Source of the DNA: Eleusine coracana subsp. coracana | Lineage: Eukaryota; Streptophyta; Magnoliopsida; Poales; Poaceae | Direction of reading: 5' to 3' | Assembly: GCA_032690845.1 (NCBI GenBank) | Contig: CM064427.1 | Coordinates: forward strand, 8,009,501 to 8,073,500 | Length of the DNA stretch: 64,000 nt | Shown: positions 35,315 through 47,543 of the stretch, piece after piece | Layout of the letters: every line of letters starts with the position of its first letter | Numbering within the stretch: position 1 is the stretch's first letter | Position numbers and translations under genes: made by a program | The notes under the pieces: generated by a model | Told to the model about the DNA's origin: nothing | Databases searched by the model: none | What the model saw: only the letters and a program-made list of their open reading frames with translations

Positions 35315-38130
35315 ATGTTGAAGTCGGGGGAAGGCGACAAGCCTCGAGATCTTGCTTCAGCAAGCAAAGGAAGTGATTTACATACAGCCATGCCATTCAA
35401 CTATGCCGATATGGCAAACATTCATGGCAGTGGAAGTGGAAGATTGCCTTATTTTGAAAGCAAAGATTTTAGTTGGTACAAGCACCAGATGAAGATGTAC
35501 CTCATGTCTATTGGACCACCAATTTGGGAAATTATGGAGAAGGGATTCACCTTGGAGGACAAGGAAAATCCTACAACCACGAACCAACTCAACATACATT
35601 GCAATGTTCAGGCGGTGTTGGTCATTCTCTCTTCCTTCAACCCCAAGGAATATTCAAGAGTAGCCGGAATTAAGAATGCCTGGAGAATATGGAAGAAGCT
35701 AGTATGTGCCCATAAGGGAGTAGATGTTGTGAAGAAGTCAAGGCTCCAAGTCCTTAAGAATCAATTCAATTTCTTTGTGATGAACAAGGGAGAAGAGCCT
35801 CAACAAAGTCATGATAGGCTCATAGACATTGTGAATGAGAGAAGAGCATATGGGGACAACATCAAAGATGAAGAAGTAAACTACAAGCTTCTCATGGCTC
35901 TTAGAATGTGGAACCCAACTCTATGCACCATCATTGAAGAAAAAGATGGATTTGAGAACTTCACAACCGATGAAGTGATTGGAAGAATCAATGCCCACAA
36001 GAGTCGTGATGATGAGAGCAAAAGAGTGAATGTGCTCATTGGTGATGAGGGCTCAAGCAAGAAGAACGTAGCTCTCAAGGCAAATGATGACGAAGATGAT
36101 GACAATGATGATGAAGAATAAGACAATAAAGAGTTTGCCCTATTTGTCAAAAAATTTGGCAAATACATGATCAAGAACGGCTTCACCAAGAGAAGCTTTG
36201 ACAAGGCCAAAGGTAGAAGAACAAGTAGAAGATGCTATGAGTGTCATGAAAAAGGAAACATGATTCCTGATTGCCCTAGGCTAAATGACAAGGGCAAGAA
36301 AAATAAAAAGTACAACAATAAGACCAAGCCAAACAAGAAGCCATACAACAAGGGGCAAGCTCATATTGGCCAAGAATACATCTCCGATGATGATGATGAA
36401 GATGATGAGGGTGGCATTGCCAACATTGCCATTGGTCTACCTCCGGCCAAGAAGTCACTCTTCAACAACCTCACCGATAATGAGGATGATGTTCCCCGAT
36501 GCTTCATGGCCAAGGAAAGCAAGGTAGCTCGTCACACCGATTTCAATCCCTCTTATTGTCGTGATAAAGAGGAGGACTTGGTCCCCTCTATGCATGAAAT
36601 GGTTAAAATGCTAGATAAGCTACAAAGAGAGTTGGACAATCAAGAAAGAATCATTGATAGACAAGAAGAGTTGCTTGATGAAGAAAGAAGCAAGAACCTT
36701 GAGCTCACCAAGCAACTTGAGAAAGAGAAGGAGAAGAACAAGACCTTGACTAAGGACCTATCAAAGGTCAATGAGTCAAGTGAATCATGCACCTCAACGA
36801 GCAAGAAGTATCAAGAAGGGGAAATTCCCTATTAGCCACTAGAAAAACTTGTGTTTCCTTATTAACCACCATAAAAATTGAACTTCCTTAACAACCATCA
36901 TTCCTAACTTTCTTTACTTTTAGACCATTCCTGTTAGTTCTGTTTGCTTCCGTGAGCAATTTTTTCATTCATACGTGAATGGCTTTTGCGGTAATGACCA
37001 GACTGCCCCTAACTCTTATGAACTTCCCCAACTTCTGTGGTAGCGATGTACGGGCAGATAGGCCATGATATGAGGGCGGTAGAACGAGGCCAGGAGGGTG
37101 CGCGTGTTGCATGTTGCTAACTGCTGAGTCGATCGTTCTGATCCCTGTGCTAGTGTGCCACCGATGAACATGTTATTCTTATGTGGGTCTCCTAGAAGTG
37201 CTAAATATTGAGCAATGTTTTTATAACTTATACACCTGATGACGGGTCTAAAACCTTGGAATGATTTTTGTTTTTGCAAAACTTCTGAAGGGAAGTTCAT
37301 AGAACTTGCAAAAAGGAAGTTGGCCTTAATGAAAACTTGCAAAGCAGGGGTAAATGTGTCTTTTGCTTTACCATTTAACACCGTTTAATCATTGAGTGGA
37401 TGGTAGTGGCTAGTAAGGAATAAAATTTTAAACCAATGGCTAATAAGAAAGTTCAATTTCTTGATGGCTAATAAGGAACAAGAAGTTTTTTGAGTGGCTA
37501 ATAAGGAATTTACCCTATCAAGAAAGATGCAACTCATTGCTAGAGGAGAACAAGGCCTTAGCAAAGGCCATTGAAGATCTCAAGACAAGCTCCCGCTCAT
37601 TGATCAAGAAGCTTGAATCTTCTCAAGCTTCAACAGGCAAGGGTTCTGGAATGTGCCACAATATTGATGTTGATATGATTGCCAAGAAAGATGCAATTTT
37701 TGAGAAGCTAACCAACCAAGTCAATGAGCTCATGAAGAAGGCTCAAGTGAAGACCACAACAACAATAGTTGGTGAGCCAAGAGCCTCTCATGACAAGAGA
37801 GGATTAGGGTACAACAAGAATGCACCTAAAAAGGGCTACAACAAGAGACTCAACTTTGTACCCGAAGGCAAGAAGAAGCAAGTAGCACAAGAGAAGACAA
37901 TCAAACCAAAGAATGCCTCCCAAGTCAACAAGAACAACAAGACCTCTACCATATCCTTTTATGATTTTGATACCTCTTATGTGCTAACCCGCAATGCTTA
38001 TGGTAGAGTGGTTGCTAAGTTTGTTGGGCCACACGATGTAAGGTGGAAGCCTTGTGTGTGGGTGCCCAAAGTACTTGTATCTAGTGTTAAGGGACCCAAA
38101 CCAACTTGGGTGCCTAAAACACATGCTTGA
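35315..38130 (+). pseudogene. gag of family B element, interrupted by a MITE
   Basis: The frame starts at ATG 35315 and covers a copia-type Gag (LPYFESKDFSWYKHQM, then AWRIWKKLVCAHKG). One in-frame TAA lies at 36119-36121. A zinc knuckle at about 36233 reads CYECHEKGNMIPDC, with Asn where the zinc-binding His should be. A coiled-coil Glu/Lys-rich segment follows. At 36817 the frame is cut by a 698-bp MITE plus a 9-bp duplication. The frame after the insert is the one expected if those 707 bp are subtracted. It ends at 38130 with WVPK repeats. Confidence 0.85.
36818..37515. mobile_element. MULE-type MITE with 9-bp target duplication
   Basis: 698 bp bounded by long inverted repeats of about 65 bp. 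The left end is GGGGAAATTCCCTATTAGCC; the reverse complement of the right end is GGGTAAATTCCTTATTAGCC, and similarity continues inward to AATTGAACTT on both sides. The 9-bp sequence TATCAAGAA is duplicated exactly at 36809-36817 and 37516-37524. A 9-bp duplication with long inverted repeats is the Mutator-like signature. It has no transposase. Confidence 0.9.
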
Positions 38131-40990
38131 AGTTCTTTGTAGGAATACTCGTCCGGTGGCGCGACATGGGTACTTGATAGTGGGTGCTCAAATCATATAA
38201 CCAGAGAGAGATCAATATTCTCCACACTTGATCATGACAATCTACCAAGTGGAGGTATATCATTTGGAAATGACAACAAGGGAAAGATAATTGGTCGTGG
38301 TCGGATTGCCATCACCCATAACCTTTGAATTGGTAATGCTTATCTTATAAATGGTCTAGGATACAACTTGATGTCCGTTTCGCAACTTTGTGAAATAGGC
38401 TATAGTTGTCTTTTTCATGATGATGGCGTGACCGTTTTTAGAAAGAAGGATTCCTCAATAGCCTTCAAAGGGTATTTAGAGGACAAGATCTATCTTGTTG
38501 ATTTTACTAACAAAGAGGGATCTAATCTAAATGCTTGCTTGGTCGCTAAAACCACCTTGGGTTGGCTATGGCATCGCTGGTTAGCTCATGCTGGATGAGG
38601 AACCTTTCCAAACTGCTAAAAGGTGGTCACGTTGTCGGACCAAAGGATGTTGCTTTTGAGAAGGACAAAATATATAGCGCATGTCAAGCATCGGCACATC
38701 CATCCAAGACAATAATGACAACGACAAGACCGTTGGAAATGCTCGACATGGACCTTTTTGGACCGGTCACCTACATAAGCATTGGCGGTAACAAATATGA
38801 CCTTGTAATTGTTCATGATTATTCTTGTTTCACTTGGGTATTCTTGTTGAAGGACAAAAGTGAAACACAAAGTATCCTAAAGAGGTTTTTGAGAAGAGCA
38901 CAAAATGAGTATGAGGTGAAGATCAAGAAGATAAGGAGTGATAATGGAACGGAATTCAAGAATACTCAAGTTAAAGAATATCTTGATGAAGAAGGCATCA
39001 AGTATGAATTCTCCGCTCCATACACTCCACAACAAAATGGTGTAGCCGAAAGAAAGAACCGTACACTCATAGAGATAGCAAGAACAATGCTTGATGAGTA
39101 TAAGACGCCGGACACCTTTTGGGGCGAAGCCATCAACACCGCATGTCATGCAATAAATAGATTATATCTTCACAAGATTTTGAAGAAGACACCTTATGAG
39201 CTCCTCACCGGTAACCTTCCCAATGTTTCATATTTTCGTGTTTTAGGGAGAAAATGTTTTATTCTCAATAAGAAACCTAAATCCTCTAAGTTTGCTCCTA
39301 AGACACATGAAGATTTCCTTCTTGGATATGGAACTAACGTCTATGCATATCGAGTCTTTAACAAAGACACTGGGATTATTGAAATCACCCGGGATGTGCA
39401 ATTTGATGAATCTAATGGCTCTCAAGTAGAGCAAGTTAATCCAAGTGATGTAGGTGATGAAGCTCCTTGTGATGCAATAAGGAACATGGCAATAGGTGAT
39501 ATAAAACCACAAGACCCAAACTCAAGTCAAGATGAACCATCCTCTTCGAGACAAGATAACTCATCTCCACAAGAGCCACATGATGAATAAGATCAAGGAA
39601 GTAACCAATATCATGGTGATGATCATGGTCAAGGCAACAACCAAGATCAAGCTCAAGATGGTGGATAAAGAGACACTCAAGATGACAATAATAAAGAAGA
39701 AGATGCATCTAGGCCAATTCATCCACGAGTCCGACAAAGCATTCAAAAGGATCACCCCGTTGACAACATTCTTGGTGACATCCAAAAGGGGGTAACTACT
39801 AGATCCCGAATGGCTATGTTTTGTCATCATTACTCATTTGTTTCCTCTATGGAACCTCTTAGGGTGGAACAAGCACTTCAAGACTTGGATTGGGTGATGG
39901 CCATGTAAGAAGAGTTGAACAACTTTGAAAGAAACAAGGTGTGGTCATTGGTGGAAACACCCCAGCAAAATGTTGTTGGTACAAAATGGGTCTTCAGCAA
40001 TAAACATGATGAGTATGGTGTGGTGGTGAGAAACAAAGCAAGACTTGTTGCAAAAGGCTACTCACAAGTTGAAGGTTTGGACTTTGGTGAAACTTAAGCA
40101 CCCGTAGCTAGGCTTAAGTCAATTCGTATTTTACTTGCCTATGCTACTCACCATGGCTTTAAGCTTTTTCAAATGGACATGAAAAGTGCATTTCTTAATG
40201 GCCCTATAAAAGTGCATTTCATACCAAGCTCCGGGGTTTGAAGACCCAAAGAAGCCAAACCATGTCTACAAGCTTTACAAAGCTCTCTACGGCCTCAAGC
40301 AAGCTCCCCGAGCTTGGTATGAACACCTCAAGGGATACTTGATCAACAAAGGCTTCACAATTGGCAAGGCCAATCCTACTCTCTTCACAAGAAAAGTTGA
40401 TAATGATATTTTTGTGTGTCAAATATATGTCGATGACATTATATTTGGTTCTACTAATCAATCTTTTTGTGATGAGTTTGCCAAGATCATGACTAGGAAA
40501 TTTGAGATATAAATGATGGGAGAATTGAAGTTCTTTCTAGGTTTTCAAGTCAAGCAACTTGAAGAAGGAACATTCATAAGTCAAACCAAGTACACTCAAG
40601 ACATACTCAAGAAGTTTGACATGGAGAATGCAAAACCAATCAAGACTCCCATGAAGACAAATAGACATCTCAGGCTAGATGTGAACGGTAAGCCCATGGA
40701 TCAAAAGGTATATCGATCCATGATTGGCTTCTTGCTTTATCTTTGTGCATCTAGGCCCGATATCATGCTTAGTGTGTGCATGTGTGCAAAATTTCAAAGT
40801 GCTCCTAAGGAAAGTCACTTAGTGACTGTAAAAAAATGTTGAGATACTTAGTTCACACACCAACCTAGGATTATGGTATCCAAAGGGTTCCAAGTTCAAG
40901 TTAGTCGGTTATTTCGATGCCGACTACGCCGTATGTAAGGTGGATAGGAAGAGTACCTCCCGGAGAGGCCAATTCTTGGGTAGGTCCTTT

Positions 40991-43900
40991 TGAAAGGATC
41001 GAGTGAGCGAGAGGGGGGGGGGGGGCAGGTGAATCGGGAACTTAAACTATGTACCTATTTTGCCAACTATTAAAACCGACCACTCAAACAACTCGTACAC
41101 AACTCTAGAAGTGATCACACTAACAAGATAATCGTATGAAAGGAAAGACAACCTTAGCATACTAGTGGATCACACACGAGGCACACAACTCTTGTGCAAG
41201 CTAGTAATCAAAGAACACGCGGAAGCACACAACAAGCTAGCAAGGGAGCCTACTCATGCAAAGCTACTAAATCAACAAGCATATGGAAGGCACACAAGCA
41301 TGAGTAGCACGATACATACTAGGGTGATCAAACAAGCCTAAGCAACTCCTATACATGCTAGTGATCAAGTATAAGCTAAGCACAACTAGCAAGTAGAGAA
41401 GTCTATTCATGCAAGTCTACAAGCAATCAACTAGAGCATGGTAAGCATACAAGCATGAATAGCACGGTATGTAAATTCGGAAAGTAATGCATCAAAGTAA
41501 GGAGTAGAGTAAGAGATGGTTCATGATTTTTTCCCGAGGTCTCGGAAGGATGGTGTCTTCCCTTACTCCTCGTTGGACCACTCCCGCTGGAGTCCCGGTC
41601 CCTTCTGCCAACAATGTGGAGTTCTCGCCCACGAGCCCGCAATCACTCCCGGAGTGAAGACACGGTGCGCGTCACCGCTGCCACCAAGGCATAAGCTCGC
41701 CTCCCTCGAGAACTTGTCGGACTCCCCGAGCCGACACGGGCGCTCACTAGCAATGTCCCTTTCACCGGCAGGCTCAAACCTTGTACAAACGTGTGATGGC
41801 CTTCACAATCAATCACGATAGGCTCCATCACCGGCACCTAACCGGTCTAGGTCTCATCATAGACTAAGAGTAACAACCTAGATCACACCCTCAAGGACAC
41901 CCTAGCCTTAGATATGCAAGATCACTCCATGTTACTCTCACAAGCACTCTCAAGCTATCCAATATCCTCTCCTAGTGCTCTCCTCTTTTGCTCTTGAACC
42001 TTACCAAATGCTCTTAGGTATTCCACTGGCCAAGAGAGGTCTCCAAGACTCCAGCAACAAAGTTATATAGGCTTCCAACCTCAAACTAGTCATTGCTCCA
42101 CAAAATCAGCTTTCTGGGCCTATTGACCGGACTGTCCGGTCACTGCCTGACCGGACCGTCCGGTCACTTCAGACTCTAGCTCCAACGGCTCTGTCCACTG
42201 TTGATACCTCTACTGACCGGACCGTATGGTCAGTTGACCGGACCATCCGGTCTGTTTCTCTCTCCAGTCCAGAAACATTTCCAGCGCTCGCTTCCTCGCT
42301 GCCCAGAGTCACTTGTATAGACCGGACTGTTCGGTCTCGACAATCTCAACTCTAGCAGTTTCCTCGCTTCTTCGTTGTAAGTCCCAGACAACTTCACTTA
42401 GTGACCGTACAGTCCGGTCACCATTGACCCCTCTGTTCGGTCACTATGTCCAGAAGCTGAAACTTATCGTTTTCGCTTGACTTTGTTTCCCGGCTTCCCC
42501 GAACAGCTCCTTGGCTTCTCCGCTATCATCTAGTGCCTGTGATTTTACCGAGCAACCTTGCACATCACCGACTAGACATGACCTAAGAGAATGACCTAGA
42601 CCCCCTTGATAGTCCGGTTTTTCCTATGGACTCAAAGCCCTAACAACTAGACAAGTGCTTCCAACACTTGTTCCATAGCTTGTTCTCAGCTTTGATCCAT
42701 CTCCATCAACCCTTGGACTCCATCAAGCTCACAAGCCTCCATACTTGTGGTCAGTGTCATCAATCGCCAAGGTTGCCATCTACAATTATCACAGAGTAGA
42801 AAATATTTCCTATACGAACAACACTCGTGTAGACATTAGTCATATTTCATGTTTGTCATTCATCACCAAAACATCATACCTTGGGGAGATCTTAATGGTC
42901 ATGATCCTTACAATCTCCTAATTTTTGGTGATGGATGACAACCACTACTTATGATAATCCAAAACAGATGAGCAATAAGGAACCAAAGGAAAAGAATGGA
43001 ATGATAGGATTACCTTGGTCCTTACCTTGGAAGTAGTCTCCCCCTTGGAATGTGCTAGGTGTTGAGGGAGAACTACCTAATCACGTAGAGCACTTGATAT
43101 CTATCTTGAGTTGAATTTTGCGCCCATCTTGGTGCCGTGGTAGGCATTCTTATTGATGTAGACATGCACCATATACGTAGATGTTCATGTCGGTGTAGAT
43201 GTTCATTGTTGTTCTTCTCCATGTTGGTGTGGATGTTCATCTTGTCATGATCTTCATATGTACTCCAAGTGAACATGCACCATTGTCTTGATCATCTTCA
43301 TGTTCTCCACTTCGTCACCATAGTCTTGGCATTTGGATTCTTCATGTTTCTTCATGTTCCTTCATGTTCTTCTCTCTATCTTCAATTTTCTTCTTTCCAT
43401 CTTTTGTGTTGGATCTTCATGAACTTCTCCCCCTTTGACTTCTTCTCCCTCTTTTTGACTGGTGTTGGCTTTTGGATCTTCATGTTCTTCTACCCCTTTG
43501 TCACCTATCACCAAAAACCACAAACCAAAGATAAAGCACAAGAGAACCAAGGAGCAAATAATAAGAGATAAGAGGTAGAAAGACTCCCCCTTTCATAGTG
43601 CTCCTCCTTGGTCATAATGGCCTTCCACCATAGCTCCCCCTACACACATGACTCAACAAAGAATTTCTCAAGTATGCAATGGTTAGTCATTAGTGTGTTG
43701 GGAATGTATGAGTCACTTGTCTTTGAGCCGCGCGGGTAGATTTAACCTCGGAGCTCGGTTGAACATGACTCAATGGGCATTAAGCACAAAGATCACTATG
43801 TGATCATCTAGAGGGTCATATACTTACATTGTAAATAAGCAACTCCCCCAAGAAACATGCTTGGAGGCATGTAAGGTATCATAATGCAAGAATGCATTAA

Positions 43901-44124
43901 TGCAAAGAATGCAAATGCAACAAGTTTACACATCCATAATGCGATGCTAAAAGAAAGAGAGGGAAAAACTACAAATCAAGGTGTCAACGACGAGTTATTC
44001 CCTTCTTGAGCTTACTCACAATGGACCATACAATACTCGTGTAGACATTAGTCATATTTCATGTTTGTCATTTATCACCAAAACACAATACCTTAGGGTG
44101 ACATCAATGGTCATGATCCTTACA
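40991..44124 (-). mobile_element. Family C: deleted LTR element inserted in RNase H
   Basis: On the minus strand a complete 3' LTR (42912 to 40991, TGTAAGGATC ... GATCCTTTCA, 1,922 bp) follows a purine-rich PPT (AAAATTAGGAGAT). About 1.1 kb of interior separates it from only about 100 bp of the 5' LTR (44124 to about 44026). Most of the 5' LTR, the PBS and all genes are gone. The flanks TCCTT and CCCTT fit a 5-bp duplication with one change. Confidence 0.78.
42060..42440 (-). promoter_or_regulatory. TGACCGGACnGTCCGGTCA dyad cluster (family C U3)
   Basis: Perfect 19-nt dyads with 9-bp arms around one base occur at 42124-42142 and 42148-42166. Degenerate copies run to about 42440. On the minus strand they lie just upstream of a TATA (CCTATATAAC, about 42063-42070) and of the box GACTAGTTTGAG. 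Confidence 0.62.
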
Positions 44125-44749
44125 CCCTTGTGTCATGGTTATCCAAGAAACAAAATTCCGTTGTCCTATCCACAGCCGAAGTGGAGTATGTCATAGCCGA
44201 AAGTTGTTGTGCTCAACTATTTTGGATGCGGCAAACTTTAAAGGACTTTGGATACACTATGACCAAAGTTCCACTCCTATGTGACAATGAGAGTGCCATC
44301 ATGATTGCATATAACCCCATTGATCATAATAGATCTAAGCATATAGATATCCAACACCACTTCTTGAGAGATCATTCAATCAAAGGGGATATTAAGATTA
44401 GCTATGTTAGAACTGATAAACAATTAGCGGATATATTTACCAAACCCCTAGATAAGAAGCGGTTTTGTGAGCTTAGGAGTGAACTAAATATTCCTGACTC
44501 ATCCAACTTAGAGTAGAATCTTGTACTTTGTTTGATGTAGTGCTCATGCAAAATCCCTTGAAAATAAAATCTTTAAAAATTTCATAATGTCTTTGTTTTA
44601 TTAAAAACAAAATGATTTGATCAATAGATCATATTGTTCAAACCTGTGAATATAGTTTTACTTGGTTGAATTTTGCTATTCACAAGTTGAAACAAGTCCT
44701 ATATTCCCTACCTATCTTGTCCAAAAGTTCAAACTAGTAGAGGATTTCG

Positions 44750-45350
44750 CTTTGTCAAACAGAGAACGACGGAACTTCCATCACTCATTGACGGAACTTC
44801 CGTCATCCACGGAAGTTCTGTGGGAACTTCCATGACTTCTCATTTGGGTTGTCTGCCCAAAACCCAAGAGCGACGGAACTTCCGTTGCCCAATGATGGAA
44901 CTTCCGTCACTCTCAGGTTAAAAGGCCTGACGCCCTTCTTCTTCCAAGTCAACCGGTCACTCCTCTATTTCTTTTTCTCTCTCTTCCACTAAAACCCTAG
45001 CGGCGATTTTCAGCGATTTGAAGATTCCACCGATGAAGTTGATCAAGGAGGTGGAGATTTGGCTCCTCCCCCACGGAAGTTCTGAAATCTCTATCGCTTT
45101 TCTTCGGTTTTTGACCTAGGTATGAGTCCTTGACCTACACTTCATTTTTAGGTCAAAAGTTCAAATGTCTTCATTTCCTTTGGATAGATTAACTCTTCTA
45201 AAGCTAGTCTATCATCTGTTAGAAGCATTTGCGATGTTATGGTAGGATCTAAGAGTAATGTCAATTTTGGTGCAAACTGCAGGTGATGGAAGTTCTGTCA
45301 GAACTTCCATCATGACGGAACTTCCGTGATTTGTCATGGAACTTCTGTCG
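44750..45350 (+). promoter_or_regulatory. Internal ACGGAACTTCCGT dyad clusters before the extra ORF
   Basis: Copies of the family B dyad reappear between pol and the extra ORF, at about 44767-44920 and 45290-45352. Here the central base is mostly C (GGAACTTCC), the opposite orientation to the LTR copies (GGAAGTTCC). No clear TATA box is seen with them. Confidence 0.5.
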
Positions 45351-45448
45351 TCTGCGGTTCAGTGCATTGTTTTTTATCATCTCTTCGATTCTCGTCATAA
45401 CAGTTTGACTCATTCCTTGATCAATCTTCATCCTACTGGCAGCTCAAG

Positions 45449-47067
45449 ATGCTGAGAATTATGTACACATCCAATGCTCTGAGCGATCCAAGAGATGAAG
45501 ACTCTTCTTCCTCCTCTCCAAGTGAAGAACTTGTGCCCGCCTCCCAGAGAAGAAAGGTTGCTGCAGTTCGAGGACAAGGGTCGACTGGCCAAGGCTCCAA
45601 CAGGGATGCCCAGACTCTGCATGTCCAGCTGGGTGGATCTCTTCCTCCGAGGAGATCTCAAGATAAGGGCAAGTGGACTATGAAGGAAAAGAAGTCCGCA
45701 AAGGAAAAGGGATCCTTAAGAGCAGCAAGGACAGACCCTGTAGATGTGGTTGAGGGACTTAAAGTCCATGAACCCGTCTATCCGGATGACTACATCTATA
45801 AGGACTACAAGAAAGATCTTGATGCCCTCATTGAAGCAAGGAAGCAAAATCCCGCACTGGTGGGAGAACAAGAAGCTACTGACCCCCGGTTCTACACATG
45901 GCTTCAGCAAGATTAATATATGTCTATGCTCATAGACAAGAACCAGAAGAACTGACTAGCCTCCCACCAATGGATTGATTGGTCCTACATGGAGTCAAAG
46001 AATAATTAGGTGTTCAATGACATCATCCAAGTATGCAAGAATCGAGGTGTGTATGACCTTATGGGATTCAACTATGATTGGAATGAGGAAATCATTTATC
46101 AATTCTACTTTACTCTCTTTCTTGATGCCAAGGGCACTCTCTATTGAAGGACACAAGGTATGGAGTATTCGGTCTTGGCCAGTCGATTTGCTAGCTACTT
46201 CTTCCAAGAAAGTGAGGATCGTAAGAGGGAGATCATTTCTAATGAAACTATGATGAAAGAAAAGGAAATGGCTTTCATGTACTATGAGAAGTGTCCAAAT
46301 GTGTTTGGATTCACAACTTCTATTTCACCCTCACCCGGATGCTGAGAGTCACCATTGCATCCAAGGGAGGCTATGCAACTGCCATTGTAGAATCCTCAAG
46401 AAACATTCTTGCTAGGTTTGCTCTGGATGTCACTCTGTTTTGTGTCATGGACTTCATCACAAATGACATTTACATGTCATCTATTGACACTCGAAGATCT
46501 CTTCCATTTTCTCTGTATCTTATGAGGATGATAGAAGCTGAAACAGGGCTTATATTTGAGAAGGAGTGCAAGCACACCCCCTTAAGGCCTAGGGTGCAAC
46601 ATGAGCTTTACCCAGTTGATCCTACTCCACCAGGAGTGTCTTCCTCTAGGAGAGCGAGTCTCGCCCGTGCTCATGACGAGACAGCGGCTGAGAGAGATGC
46701 AGCAGCAGCAGCAGGGGCCTCTTCCTCAACCCAAGACCGGTAGTGTCGTCCATCTTCTCCAGTTTTTGCCTTCCTTAAAGGCATCTTCAATGTCTGTTGC
46801 CTCAATGCTAAAGAGAACTGGGAGAACAAGAGGAGAATCAAGAAGCCAGTTAGACGCTACAAAAGGGATCAGAGGGCCCAAGGCCACGAGGTGTCTTCGG
46901 ATGGTTCTGAGTGTGAGCCCGATGGTGAGCCACCGGTCTTTGAGGACCCTCTTGCAGGGTATGACTAGGATAATCTCGCCACTGGACCGTCTATCACTCC
47001 TCCACCGCCGGCACGTGAAGATGAAGATCAAGATGAAGATGAGGAATCCGACGACGACGACGAGTGA
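45449..47067 (+). pseudogene. Extra ORF downstream of pol (unknown function)
   Basis: A coding relic of about 540 codons starts at ATG 45449. It stays in one frame to about 46330 despite several stops (TAA at 45914, TGA near 46145), then shifts frame and runs, with stops at 46741 and near 46969, to 47067. The N-terminus is Ser/Glu-rich and basic. The middle (DPRFYTWLQQD, GFNYDWNEEIIYQFY, EMAFMYYEKC) is globular-looking. The C-terminus is an acidic run (DEDEESDDDDE). Extra or env-like ORFs in this place are known for SIRE/Maximus copia elements. No membrane segment is evident, so an envelope role is not supported here. Confidence 0.7.
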
Positions 47068-47529
47068 TTCTTTTCTTAGATCCTCCTCCTTTTGTTCTTT
47101 TTGGTGCTTTGATGCCAAAGGGGGAGAGATGTGTTGGAAAAGGATATATGAACTAGTGTGTGCTTTCTCTCTTTTGTAATAAGCTAGTAGTGAACCTATG
47201 GACAAGTTTATCTTTCTATTTGCTTTGTGTGTGAGAACTATTTGTGAACCTTTATTGTAACTCTCTTATGCTTCATAGTATTGTGTGATGCTTGGTTTAT
47301 CGCCCTTTGCTTAAATGTGTTGATTGTGCTAAGTGTGTCATTGATCCATTGCTATATCACTATGTTGCACACTAGTACACTTTTTAGGCACCCTACTCAT
47401 TGCAAAATATAGGGAGAGCTCCTTCATATGTTTTTGTGACTCATGCATATTTTTAGGGGGAGTTCCGCTATATTTGTATCACTTGATTATCTCTTTTATA
47501 TCCTTTTTAATCTATTGTCATCAATCACC

Positions 47530-47543
47530 AAAAATGGGGAGAT
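47530..47543 (+). other. Polypurine tract of family B element
   Basis: AAAAATGGGGAGAT lies directly before the 3' LTR start at 47544. Confidence 0.8.

Larger units (their letters stand above)
38131..44516 (+). pseudogene. pol of family B element (protease, integrase, RT, RNase H)
   Basis: Order and motifs: aspartic protease with LDSG at 38173-38184; a TGA at 38326; pre-integrase region ending WLWHRWLAHAG, then a frameshift near 38590; integrase with Asp at 38751, Asp at 38940 and Glu at 39048 (35 residues between the last two, the D,D35E pattern); reverse transcriptase with a stop at 40095-40097, a frameshift near 40215 and the YVDD box at 40426-40437; RNase H beginning about 40870, cut at 40990 by the family C insert and resuming at 44125 through ADIFTKPLDKKRF to the stop at 44516. 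The zinc-binding part before integrase is short by several residues. Many lesions make it non-functional. Confidence 0.88.

Noticed and set aside
45449..47067. Retrovirus-like envelope gene
   Set aside because: No signal peptide or transmembrane stretch is visible; only the location resembles env-like ORFs of related elements.
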